35,717 nucleotides of DNA from the NCBI GenBank assembly GCA_905233645.1, contig CAJODZ010000007.1:1-35717 (forward strand), in the 5' to 3' direction. This document shows positions 26,962-35,717 of this stretch, piece after piece. A program made the position numbers and the translations under genes. Under the pieces are notes generated by a model. It saw nothing but the letters and a program-made list of their open reading frames with translations, had not been told where the DNA came from and did no database searches. Every line of letters begins with the position of its first letter. The first letter of the stretch is position 1. This DNA is from an uncultured Synergistales bacterium. Lineage in GTDB: Bacteria > Synergistota > Synergistia > Synergistales > Aminobacteriaceae.

Positions 26962-27757
26962 AATCACGTTAAAAAATTTGGGCTTGCATTCCGGCAAAGA
27001 GTGCGTTTTAGAACTTGAGCCGGTTAAATCGGATTTTATAATTTTGCGTTCAGCCGATGATAATCAAGAATTGCCGATTAACAGATTTAAATTGAACGGG
27101 ACACAGCGCGGTTCAGATTATATTTTTGATGACGGCTCTAAAATAAGAACGTGCGAACATGTTTTAGCGGCGGTTACTGGTTGCGGAATTTGGAAAGATT
27201 TAAAAATTACTGTTCATGGGGGCGAAATGCCTTCTCTTGACGGTTGCGCGGATATTCTTTCACAAGCCATTTTGAACAACTCAACTAACAATGACGAAAA
27301 AATAATACCTTTGAATTTAAAAACGCCCGTAATAATTTCGACTGACGATAAAAAAAGATTTGTCGCTGCGTTCCCTGATGATAAAGAATTATTTATAAAT
27401 TACTCCGTTGAATATGAATATATCGGAGCGCAAATTTTTGATTACACAGCAACACCGGATAATTTTTTAAAAGATTTATCGCGCGCCAGAACATTTGCTT
27501 ATGAACGCGATATAAATTATTTAAAATCTCACGGTCTTGCAATGGGCGGTTCACTTGAGAATGCTATTGTAGTCGGTGAAAAAATTCAGGCTAAAGACGG
27601 TCTTAGATGGGATAATGAATTTGTTAGGCATAAAATTTTAGATTTAACGGGCGATTTAGCTTCGATAGGACGGCCAATCAACGCGCATATTTTTGCATTA
27701 CGTGCAGGCCATGAATTACATTTAAAATTAGCTGAGAAAATCAAGGAGATGTTTTAA
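26942..27757 (+). CDS. lpxC: UDP-3-O-acyl-N-acetylglucosamine deacetylase
   Basis: [77 protein letters not shown]. Confidence 0.95.
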   Translation: MRLLNNKITLKNLGLHSGKECVLELEPVKSDFIILRSADDNQELPINRFKLNGTQRGSDYIFDDGSKIRTCEHVLAAVTGCGIWKDLKITVHGGEMPSLDGCADILSQAILNNSTNNDEKIIPLNLKTPVIISTDDKKRFVAAFPDDKELFINYSVEYEYIGAQIFDYTATPDNFLKDLSRARTFAYERDINYLKSHGLAMGGSLENAIVVGEKIQAKDGLRWDNEFVRHKILDLTGDLASIGRPINAHIFALRAGHELHLKLAEKIKEMF

Positions 27758-27760
27758 AAA

Positions 27761-28258
27761 ATGCAAATGCCAATGGATATAAAAGCAATAATGGGAATTT
27801 TAAAGCAGCGTTATCCGTTTTTAATGGTCGATAGAATTACAGAATGCGATAACACTCACACAACCGGTTATAAAAACGTAACTATTAACGAGCCGTTTTT
27901 CGTTGGACATTTTCCGAGTGAACCTGTTATGCCCGGAGTTTTAATTCTTGAAAGCATGGGACAGGTTGCTTCGGTAATGGCTGCTATGTATATGGCTCAA
28001 AATAATGAAGTCAAAACTATATTTTTAGCCGGTGTCGATAAAGCACGTTTCAGAAAGCCCGTGAGACCTGGTGATAAATTAGTTACGAAGGCAGAATTAT
28101 TAAAATTACGCGGTTTATATGGGCGTGCGAAGGCTGTTGCTTACGTTGATGATGAAGTAGCTGCGGAAGCAGAATTTTTATTTATTACAGGCTCAACTCT
28201 CGAAAAAGGCGATAAAAATAATAAATCTGGTGATAAAGATAATAACGAGGAGGCTTAA
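27761..28258 (+). CDS. fabZ: 3-hydroxyacyl-[ACP] dehydratase FabZ
   Basis: LKQRYPFLMVDRI, NVTINEPFFVGHFPSEPVMPGVLILESMGQ. Confidence 0.96.
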   Translation: MQMPMDIKAIMGILKQRYPFLMVDRITECDNTHTTGYKNVTINEPFFVGHFPSEPVMPGVLILESMGQVASVMAAMYMAQNNEVKTIFLAGVDKARFRKPVRPGDKLVTKAELLKLRGLYGRAKAVAYVDDEVAAEAEFLFITGSTLEKGDKNNKSGDKDNNEEA

Positions 28259-28264
28259 AAAACA

Positions 28265-29053
28265 GTGAGCGTTAAAATTCACCCAACAGCAATTATAAAT
28301 TCAGGTGCTGAAATCGGAGACAATGTAAATATCGGCCCTTATTGCTACATCGAAGAAAAAGCTAAAATCGGCGACGGAACAAATTTAATAGCGTTCGTTA
28401 CCGTTAGAAATTATGCAGAAATCGGCAAAAATTGCATAATTCACCCATACACAGCCATTGGCGGTGAACCTCAAGACCACGGCTACTCCAACGAAATAAC
28501 GCACGTAATTATTGGTGATAATAATTTAATCCGTGAAAACGTTACGATTAACCGTGCAACAGGTGAAGGCAATGAAACTCGCGTCGGCAATAATTGTTTT
28601 ATCATGGACAGCGTTCATATTGCCCATAACGTAAAAGTTGGCGATAACGTTACGATTGCGAATAAAGTTGGCTTATCTGGTTATGTTCAAGTTGGCGACC
28701 ATGTTGTATTTGGTGGTATGGCCGGAGTTCATCAGTTTGTAAGAATTGGCAGTTATTGCATGATTGGGGGATTATACCGCGTTGTAAAAGACGTTCCGCC
28801 CTACACGTTAGCTTCAGGCGAACCATTAAGGCTCACGGGTTTAAATAAGGTTGGTCTTGAACGTGGCGGCCTCAATGAAGAAGTTAGGCGCAAAATTCTT
28901 GATTTTTATATATCGTTGTACAAATCAGGCAAATTATTCACGCAAGCCCTTAACGAAGCCAAAGAGAATATAAATTCTTACATACCTGAAATTCAGCACA
29001 TTATAAATTTTTATGAGGGTTCTCATCGCGGCGTAACTTTTTGGGCGAAATAA
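28265..29053 (+). CDS. lpxA: acyl-ACP--UDP-N-acetylglucosamine O-acyltransferase
   Basis: IHPTAIINSGAEIGDNVNIGPYCYIEE, IGGEPQDHGY, GGMAGVHQFVRIGSYCMIGG; GTG start. Confidence 0.95.
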   Translation: MSVKIHPTAIINSGAEIGDNVNIGPYCYIEEKAKIGDGTNLIAFVTVRNYAEIGKNCIIHPYTAIGGEPQDHGYSNEITHVIIGDNNLIRENVTINRATGEGNETRVGNNCFIMDSVHIAHNVKVGDNVTIANKVGLSGYVQVGDHVVFGGMAGVHQFVRIGSYCMIGGLYRVVKDVPPYTLASGEPLRLTGLNKVGLERGGLNEEVRRKILDFYISLYKSGKLFTQALNEAKENINSYIPEIQHIINFYEGSHRGVTFWAK

Positions 29054-29140
29054 TTATTTTTAATCCGTATTTTGTTCGTGTAAAAAATTTTATAGCATTG
29101 CTAAGATAAACCGCAATTTTTAAGAGGAGAGGTAAAAATT

Positions 29141-29506
29141 TTGAAAAAGCTTGATGTTTTTAAATGTTCAGTTTGCGGAAATGTAGTCGAAGTCATGAGC
29201 GTCGGCGGCGGAGAATTAACTTGTTGCGGCCAGCCTATGGTTCAGTTACGCGAAAATACAACTGATGCAGCAAAAGAGAAGCACGTCCCCGTTCTTGAAG
29301 GCAAAACAGTCAAAGTCGGCAGCGTCGCTCACCCAATGGCTGAAGACCATTATATTGAGTGGATCGAAGTTATTAACGGTGAGAGAGTTTGCAGACAGTT
29401 TTTAAAACCAGGTGAAGAGCCAGCCGCAGAATTTGGAAGTGCAAAAGCAGGTTCAGTAGCTCGCGAATATTGTAACAAACACGGTTTATGGAAGGCGGAA
29501 TTTTAA
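29141..29506 (+). CDS. desulfoferrodoxin / superoxide reductase
   Basis: [46 protein letters not shown] start. Confidence 0.94.
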   Translation: MKKLDVFKCSVCGNVVEVMSVGGGELTCCGQPMVQLRENTTDAAKEKHVPVLEGKTVKVGSVAHPMAEDHYIEWIEVINGERVCRQFLKPGEEPAAEFGSAKAGSVAREYCNKHGLWKAEF

Positions 29507-29508
29507 GA

Positions 29509-29997
29509 ATGAGAATTTCTGATTCAATGGTCAATTCGATTAACGAACAGATTAAGGCCGAATATGACTCAGCTTATATTTACTTGGCCATGTCGGCATA
29601 TTTCGAGGACGCTGGCTTAAAGGGCATGGCTCATTGGATGAAAAAGCAACATGCTGAGGAAATCGAACACGCTGAAAAATTTATAAATTATTTATACGAA
29701 CGTGGTGCGCGTGTCGTAATTCCTGAAATTGCAAAGCCCAAAGATAATTACGCTAACGCTCTCGAAGTTTTCAAAACAGCTTATTCTCATGAACAGTATG
29801 TAACGTCAAGAATTTATAATCTCGTTGAACAAGCCACAGCCGAAAAAGATTACGCTACGATTTCGTTCTTGCAGTGGTACGTTGACGAGCAAATGGAAGA
29901 AGAAGACAACACCGGCAGCATTGTTAGCCAACTTGAATTTTTAGGTGATGACAAACGCGGCATTTATATAGTTGACCGTGAATTAGCTTCGCGCTAA
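29509..29997 (+). CDS. ferritin
   Basis: INEQIKAEYDSAYIYLAMSAYFEDAGLKGMAHWMKKQHAEEIEHAEKFINYL, FLQWYVDEQMEEE. Confidence 0.94.
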   Translation: MRISDSMVNSINEQIKAEYDSAYIYLAMSAYFEDAGLKGMAHWMKKQHAEEIEHAEKFINYLYERGARVVIPEIAKPKDNYANALEVFKTAYSHEQYVTSRIYNLVEQATAEKDYATISFLQWYVDEQMEEEDNTGSIVSQLEFLGDDKRGIYIVDRELASR

Positions 29998-30052
29998 TAT
30001 TTGCACACCTTGTTATTTTTAGGCGGGTACGTTAAGTATCTGCCATTTTTTT

Positions 30053-30844
30053 ATGGACATGAACTCAGAAAAATTAAAAGCTTTTTTAAACGGGTTATAT
30101 TATGTTTATGCGCGTCGCGGACTTGTGAACCCGGACCCTTTATATTTTTTATATGATTATGACGAAACCGCTGACCGCGAAATTATTGCTTTAATAGCAT
30201 CATCATTAGCATATGGTCGGGTTGCTCAAATTATGAAAAGCGTGAAATTTGTTCTCGATAAATTAACTAAATATCCTCACGAATTTTTATTAACATGCAA
30301 TAATTTTAAAATCATCCCTGAGAATTTTAAACACAGATTTACGACTGCTCAGGATTTAAATAATTTGCTGAAAAATATTTCAAGAGTGCTCCTTCAAAAT
30401 GGCTCTATCGAAAATTTTTTAAGCACATGTATCTCAAAATCAAATAATAATTTTTTAGACGGACTTAATATTTTTGCTGATAAACTTACTCAAAATCATA
30501 CGAATACTTTTAATTTAATCACAGCTCCTAAAAATGGCAGTGCGTGTAAAAGGTTATTTTTATATTTAAAATGGCTCGTTCGTCATGATGAAGTTGATCC
30601 GGGCGGCTGGAAAATTTTGAAACCTCAAAATTTAATTATTCCGCTTGATACTCACATATATAAAATTTCAAAGGCACTAGGCTTAACACAACGTAAGACG
30701 GCTGATTTAAAAACGGCTCTCGAAATTACAGACGGCTTTAAAAAGATTTGCCCTGAAGACCCGACTAAATATGATTTTGTATTAACACGTTTCGGAATTA
30801 GAGAGGGCATGAGCGAAAAAGATTTAACAGCGTTGTTAGAATAA
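30053..30844 (+). CDS. TIGR02757-like family protein
   Basis: DPLYFLYDYDETADREIIALIASSLAYGRVAQIMKSV; RLFLYLKWLVRHDEVDPGGW; IPLDTHIYKISKALGLTQRKTADLKTALEIT. Confidence 0.78.
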   Translation: MDMNSEKLKAFLNGLYYVYARRGLVNPDPLYFLYDYDETADREIIALIASSLAYGRVAQIMKSVKFVLDKLTKYPHEFLLTCNNFKIIPENFKHRFTTAQDLNNLLKNISRVLLQNGSIENFLSTCISKSNNNFLDGLNIFADKLTQNHTNTFNLITAPKNGSACKRLFLYLKWLVRHDEVDPGGWKILKPQNLIIPLDTHIYKISKALGLTQRKTADLKTALEITDGFKKICPEDPTKYDFVLTRFGIREGMSEKDLTALLE

Positions 30845-30905
30845 TTGATTATTTTTTCAGGCTGTTACGCTTTACAAACTTAATAATTTTTCAAAAACGC
30901 CCGTA

Positions 30906-31024
30906 AAAAATTTAACACTTTGTTTAAAAATCGACATGCTTAAAAATTTTGCGGCTGTTAAATTTTAAAAAGCTTTTTTGTAGTGGTAAACGTAGTTGCA
31001 AAATTTTTGAAAGGACTGTTTTTA
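30906..31024 (-). repeat. dispersed intergenic repeat, copy 2 (inverted relative to copy 1)
   Basis: Reverse complement of 11273-11405, lacking one ~15-nt terminator arm. Confidence 0.92.
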
Positions 31025-31040
31025 ATTCAAATTTATTATA

Positions 31041-32402
31041 TCAAACTGATTTGGCGATAATCGAATTTAAAGCCTCCGGTAAATTTTTAGCAAGAATAAT
31101 ATTTTTGAGGCCGTAATCTGAATTTAACTTCTCTTTTGACGAAATTACAGCCGTGCTGAAACCTAAACGCGCCGCTTCTTTTAAACGCATTGCAATTCTC
31201 GTAACAGGTCTTATTTCGCCAGCAAGCCCAACTTCACCAAGCCAACACGTTCCGGCAGGAAGAGCAATATTTTTTAAAGCAGACGCTATCGCAGCGCATG
31301 AGGGTAAATCAGCTGAAGGGTCTTGAACATGTAAACCACCGGCAACGTTTATATATAAATCATGATTGTTGACAGCTATATTACAACGACGTTCAACGAC
31401 TGCTGTTAAAACTTGAAAGCGATTTAACTCAATTCCTCTCGAAGTTCGGCGCGGATATTGGAAAACAGTCCTTGCGGCTAACGTTTGAATTTCAACAGCT
31501 AAAGGAGTATTCCCCTCAAGAGCTATCGTCATCGCTACACCGGCAACAGCAGCATCGTCCCTGTTCCAATATAAACCACTTTTATCAACAACAGGGCTTA
31601 AACCGTTTTCACTCATCTCAAAAATTCCGAGTTCTTCTGTGCTGCCGTAACGGTTTTTGATTGCACGCAGCATTCTGTATTCGCCTGAAAAATTTAATAC
31701 TGTGTCAACCATGTGTTCTAATAACATCGGCCCCGCAATCTTCCCGTCTTTCGTAATATGACCGATAATCACCGCTGGAATATTTTTTAAGCGAGCAACA
31801 TCTATGATTTTTTGAGCAACGGCTCTTACTTGAAGAGGACTGCCAGGCCAACCGGAATTATCATCAAAGTTCATGGCCTGAACACTATCTAAAACGAAGA
31901 ACGCAAATTTTTGACTGTCAAGATTTTCGAGCGCGTCATTTAAATTTTGTCCGCATGATAAAAATAATTTGTCGCTTAAAACTTTTAAACGTTCTGCCCT
32001 TAATGCAACTTGAGCTTCCGCCTCTTCACCTGAAATATATAACACCGGAACACTTTGATTTTTGGCAACGCTTCCGGCGGCTTGTAATAAGAGCGTTGAT
32101 TTTCCAATTCCAGGCTGACCGCCAATTAAAACAACTCCGCCAGCCACAAGCCCACCACCTAAAACGCGGTCAAATTCCTGAATGCCCGTTAAAATTTTTG
32201 GCGGAGCTTTTACGTTTAACGCGCTGATTATATTATTTTGGGCGTGTGAAAATTTGCCGGAGTGTGAAATTTTAGTGTCATTCAAATTTTCATATACTTC
32301 TTCCAACGTTCCCCATGCACCGCAAACAGGACATCTCCCCGTTCTAGTGGTCGTAATATTTCCGCATTCTGTACAAGAATATTTAATATTTATATTTTTC
32401 AT
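31041..32402 (-). CDS. radA: DNA repair protein RadA
   Basis: Zinc finger CTECGNITTTRTGRCPVCGAWGT, Walker A GGQPGIGKSTLLL, KNRYGSTEELGIFEM, LGEVGLAGEIRPV. Confidence 0.97.
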   Translation of the reverse strand: MKNINIKYSCTECGNITTTRTGRCPVCGAWGTLEEVYENLNDTKISHSGKFSHAQNNIISALNVKAPPKILTGIQEFDRVLGGGLVAGGVVLIGGQPGIGKSTLLLQAAGSVAKNQSVPVLYISGEEAEAQVALRAERLKVLSDKLFLSCGQNLNDALENLDSQKFAFFVLDSVQAMNFDDNSGWPGSPLQVRAVAQKIIDVARLKNIPAVIIGHITKDGKIAGPMLLEHMVDTVLNFSGEYRMLRAIKNRYGSTEELGIFEMSENGLSPVVDKSGLYWNRDDAAVAGVAMTIALEGNTPLAVEIQTLAARTVFQYPRRTSRGIELNRFQVLTAVVERRCNIAVNNHDLYINVAGGLHVQDPSADLPSCAAIASALKNIALPAGTCWLGEVGLAGEIRPVTRIAMRLKEAARLGFSTAVISSKEKLNSDYGLKNIILAKNLPEALNSIIAKSV

Positions 32403-32438
32403 GGCCGCTATAATAATTCACGGAGATGATTTTTAAAA

Positions 32439-33392
32439 ATGAATTTGAACTCAAAAATTTATGTAGCTGGTCATAGAGGAATGGTCGGTTCGGCAATATT
32501 ACGTGAATTAAAAAGACAAGGCTATAACAATTTAGTCACACGTACACATTCTGAATTAGATTTAGCAAGACAAAGCGACGTTGAAAAATTTTTTGCTGAT
32601 GAAAAACCTGAGTATGTATTTTTAGCGGCGGCTCATGTTGGCGGAATAGCTGCTAATTCAAACGCGCTCGCTGATTTTTTATATGACAACATGATTTTAG
32701 AAATGAACGTTATAAATGCAGCTTGGCGTAACGGTTGCAAAAAACTTGAGTTTTTAGGTTCGTCATGTATTTATCCAAGAATGGCGCCTCAACCGATTAA
32801 AGAAGAATATTTATTAACGGGTGCGCTTGAAAAAACGAATGAGGCTTACGCGTTAGCTAAAATTTCTGGATTAAAATATTGCGAATTTTTAAACAGACAA
32901 TACGGCACGGATTATATTTCAGTCATGCCATGCAATTTATACGGCTTAAATGATAATTATCACCCTTTGAACAGTCATGTTATACCGGCTTTAATCAGAC
33001 GTTTTCATGAGGCAAAGATAAATAATTCAAAATCCGTTACATGTTGGGGCGATGGAACACCATTACGAGAATTTTTATACGCCGACGATTTAGCAGAACT
33101 TTGTATTTTCCTGATGAATAATTATTCTGGCAACGAAACTGTTAATGCTGGAACAGGCCAAGAAACTACGATAAAAAAATTAACAGCAATAATAGCGGAT
33201 GTTGTAAATTTTAAAGGCGAAATTTTATGGGACACTTCAAAACCAAACGGAACGCCGCGAAAAGTTTTAGACGTTAGTAAAGCGAATAATTTGGGCTGGC
33301 ATTACAAAACTGAATTAAAAGACGGCATTAAATTGGCGTACGAAGATTTTTTAAATAGAAACGATTATACAAATTATCACAAAAAGATTTAA
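32439..33392 (+). CDS. fcl: GDP-L-fucose synthase
   Basis: KIYVAGHRGMVGSAILRELKRQG, GSSCIYPRMAPQPIKEEYLLTGALEKTNEAYALAKISG, MPCNLYGLNDNYHP. Confidence 0.95.
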   Translation: MNLNSKIYVAGHRGMVGSAILRELKRQGYNNLVTRTHSELDLARQSDVEKFFADEKPEYVFLAAAHVGGIAANSNALADFLYDNMILEMNVINAAWRNGCKKLEFLGSSCIYPRMAPQPIKEEYLLTGALEKTNEAYALAKISGLKYCEFLNRQYGTDYISVMPCNLYGLNDNYHPLNSHVIPALIRRFHEAKINNSKSVTCWGDGTPLREFLYADDLAELCIFLMNNYSGNETVNAGTGQETTIKKLTAIIADVVNFKGEILWDTSKPNGTPRKVLDVSKANNLGWHYKTELKDGIKLAYEDFLNRNDYTNYHKKI

Positions 33393-33444
33393 TAAAATGG
33401 TAGGTGATAGAGCCTTAACACTCACACAAAAAATTACGTTTGTG

Positions 33445-33525
33445 TTCACGTTTTGGGGGAATGTACTTGATAAAGCTAAAAATGTTATAGAGCGCGGAGA
33501 CACGAACGAAATATCAATAATAACG
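33445..33525 (+). repeat. 81-bp perfect inverted repeat, left copy (fragment of XRE repressor gene)
   Basis: Exact reverse complement of 34031-34111; encodes FTFWGNVLDKAKNVIERGDTNEISIIT. Confidence 0.95.
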
Positions 33526-33562
33526 ACAAAATTTTAAACGCGTCGAAATTGGCTCCTTTAAA

Positions 33563-33938
33563 TTATTTCCAGAACTGCAACACAAACACCGTTATAACCT
33601 GAATTAGTCCAACGCCTAACGCTATGATTAAACCTAAACGCGTTAAACCTTGATTTTGCGCGTCCTTGAAATCGTCTATGCGCTTTTCTACACTGTCGAT
33701 ACGGGTATTAACTGCGTCAATTTTTGTGTCTACAGCCTTAAAGCGTGAGTTTATATCTCTGTTCATCAAATCAAGCCGCATGTTAATTAAGTCTGTTTTT
33801 TTCTTCATGTCAGTAACAGCCTTTTCAACAACCGCTTTAATTTGGTCTAACCTTAAATCCTCTGGCTTCAAAATCGTCGAGCTGCTCTAATCTTATTACT
33901 TGGTCGTCGATATATTCTTTTAACGTATATTCTTCCAT
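33563..33938 (-). pseudogene. small coiled-coil protein with C-terminal TM helix, likely frameshifted near its N-terminus
   Basis: ORF 33563-33871 begins at a TTG with no SD. A SD-equipped ATG at 33938 encodes MEEYTLKEYIDDQVIRLEQLDD... in another frame and stops at 33837. Confidence 0.5.
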
Positions 33939-33964
33939 AAAAATTCAACTCCTTTAAACAGCAA

Positions 33965-34405
33965 CTACAGGACAGAATGCTCAGCACGTCTGGAATTGGT
34001 CAACATATCATAAGCACTTTTAACTAATGACGTTATTATTGATATTTCGTTCGTGTCTCCGCGCTCTATAACATTTTTAGCTTTATCAAGTACATTCCCC
34101 CAAAACGTGAAGCCGTCAAGGTCTTTAATTACAGGCTGACTATTGTTTATCGTTGTTTCGTCTGCTTGTGTGTATGTTTGCGAAATATCTTGCTTTGCAA
34201 TCTTGTCTGTTTCACCTGATAAAAATGCAACACTTGTATTTAAAACACGCGCTATTTGAGTTAATGTATCACTAGTCGGTACACTATGCCCATTTTCCCA
34301 ACGAGAAACTGTTGAAGTATTTATAGAAAGTTTTTCAGCCAATTCGCTTTGTTTTATTTTCGCATTTTCGCGAGCTATTTTTATTCTGTCCTTAATTTCT
34401 AACAT
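33965..34405 (-). CDS. XRE-family phage-type repressor
   Basis: MLEIKDRIKIARENAKIKQSELAEKLSINTSTVSRWENGHSVPTSDTLTQIARVLNTSVAFLSGETD; SD AAGGAG before ATG at 34405. Confidence 0.88.
   Translation of the reverse strand: MLEIKDRIKIARENAKIKQSELAEKLSINTSTVSRWENGHSVPTSDTLTQIARVLNTSVAFLSGETDKIAKQDISQTYTQADETTINNSQPVIKDLDGFTFWGNVLDKAKNVIERGDTNEISIITSLVKSAYDMLTNSRRAEHSVL
34031..34111 (-). repeat. 81-bp perfect inverted repeat, right copy (inside repressor gene)
   Basis: Exact reverse complement of 33445-33525. Confidence 0.95.
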
Positions 34406-34429
34406 ATATAACAACTCCTTTTTAAAATT

Positions 34430-34445
34430 ATTGCAATTTTGCAAT
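34430..34445. promoter_or_regulatory. candidate repressor operator ATTGCAATTTTGCAAT
   Basis: Inverted repeat ATTGC-N6-GCAAT in the divergent region between repressor and Cro-like ORF. Confidence 0.45.
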
Positions 34446-34504
34446 GTATAATGTTTTTAGCTTACAAGATATAAGGCAAAAATACAAAATAAGGAGGCTA
34501 AAAA

Positions 34505-34615
34505 TTGCGTTATGAGCAAATCGCAACATTAAGAAAACAGCGTGGATTAAGTCAAAGTGAATTAGCAAGTTTGTTACAAACAAATAGGGGATTTTCACGT
34601 CCCTTATTTATTTAA
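34505..34615 (+). pseudogene. truncated Cro/XRE-like HTH ORF (LRYEQIATLRKQRGLSQSELASLLQTNRGFSRPLFI)
   Basis: TTG start with AAGGAGG SD; HTH helix 1-2 sequence then a premature stop against the integrase 3' end. Confidence 0.6.
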
Positions 34616-35717
34616 AATTGTAAATTTTCTAAATAATCCGCCCACCATTGCAAAAGATTTGCTCTTTCAGATAAATATTCAGCGTGATTATAGGCGTTAC
34701 GAACTTGATTTAATTCAGCGTGGGCTAATTGTCTTTCTATAACGTCGCGATTAAATCCGTGATCATTTACTATTGTTGAAAACATTGCGCGAAAGCCGTG
34801 AGGCGTTATTTGCTCTTTTGAAAATCCTATGCTCCTTAACGCAACTCTAACGCCATTTTCAGACAAACACCGCCCGTTATTTCTCGGTAAAGGGAAAATA
34901 TAACGTCCTTTTCCGGTTAAGAGCCTTAATTCGTTTAAAACTTCCTGTACTTGTTTTGACAACGGGACAATATGAACACGTTTCATTTTCATTTTTTCAG
35001 CCGGAATTTTCCAAATAATCATTTTGAATTTCTGACCATTCAGCGGAGCGAATTTCGCCAGGCCGCGCAACTGTGTAAATCGAAAATAACATTGCACAAC
35101 GCATAATTGTATAAGGATATGCTTTTATGGATTTCATAAGTAATGCTATTTCTTCAGGCTTTGTCATAGTAGCATAATGTTCATTTTGTCGCGGCTTTAA
35201 AGCTCCCATGAGAGCTATTGTCGGGTCAAAATTTATTAACCCTGAAGCTATTGCAAACCTGAAAATTTGCCCGATTAAAACTTTTACACAGCGGGCTGTT
35301 TCGTCATAACCTAACGCTTCAATTTTTAGGCATAAATTTAAAATTTCGGGGGCTGTAATTTCACTCAAATTTTTTTCACCAAAAGCGGGCAAAATATATT
35401 TATTGAGGCGAAATTTAATTGTGTCAAGATAATTAGCAGCTTTATTCTCCATACGAATTTTTAGCCACTCATTAGCTATTTCTGAAAAAGTTTGCGATTT
35501 TTTAAACGGGCTTTCTCCATTTGAACGGGCATTTTGAATTTCATCACGTTTAATTCTTGCGTCTTTGAGCGATAAATCAGGATATGAGCCTAGCGAAATT
35601 TGACGCTCTTTTTTATTTTCCCAATAGCGCAAAATCCAATATTTACGTCCTGCTGTATCAATCCTTAAATATAATCCGCGCTCACCTCGTATCATGTATT
35701 TTTTCCCTTTTGGGTTT
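34612..35717 (-). pseudogene. P4-type tyrosine integrase, frame disrupted near 35015-35035; N-terminus runs past window edge
   Basis: ORF 34997-35695 (GLYLRIDTAGRKYWILRYWENKKERQISLGSYPDLSLKDAR...RPGEIRSAEWSEIQ) continues in another frame as MIIWKIPAEKMKMKRVHIVPLSKQ...TPHGFRAMFSTI...AHAELNQVRNAYNHAEYLSERANLLQWWADYL. Upstream of the 35695 ATG the frame stays open (NPKGKKY). Confidence 0.85.

Noticed and set aside
29141-29997. Desulfoferrodoxin-ferritin pair as a novel system
   Set aside because: Well-known oxidative-stress/iron pairing in anaerobes; ordinary.
1-35717. CRISPR arrays
   Set aside because: No regularly spaced direct repeats were seen; the repeats found are inverted, two-copy elements.

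Overview
The window looks like a low-GC diderm anaerobe of the Synergistota type. That assignment rests on a Synergist-CTERM-like sorting tail, an LPS/BamA cluster and flagellin content; it is inference, not a database hit. The left half is mostly housekeeping on the minus strand: GerMN protein, N-acetylmuramoyl-L-alanine amidase, CheW, ROK sugar kinase, ptsI, ptsH, a CAU tRNA and a BaiN/HI0933-type flavoprotein. Next come three consecutive plus-strand genes that are each frame-disrupted: a TolC-like protein, a lytic transglycosylase and a Synergist-CTERM surface protein. These are followed by an apparently orphan IS605/TnpB-type omegaRNA (right end) with no tnpB, a dispersed structured repeat, and a HigBA-like toxin-antitoxin pair. 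The centre holds two very large flagellins (955 and 964 aa) flanking a FlaG-like gene. After that come rqcH, a histidine phosphatase, a small sigma factor with a partner membrane protein, bamA, an uncharacterised outer-membrane protein, lpxD-lpxC-fabZ-lpxA, desulfoferrodoxin, ferritin, radA and a GDP-fucose synthase. The right end is a decayed mobile-element border: XRE repressor, truncated Cro-like ORF, frameshifted tyrosine integrase and an 81-bp perfect inverted duplication. The best leads are the orphan omegaRNA, the 81-bp inverted repeat that could swap the repressor C-terminus, the ~120-bp dispersed inverted repeat, and the twin giant flagellins with an odd coding-like leader. No CRISPR array was seen.
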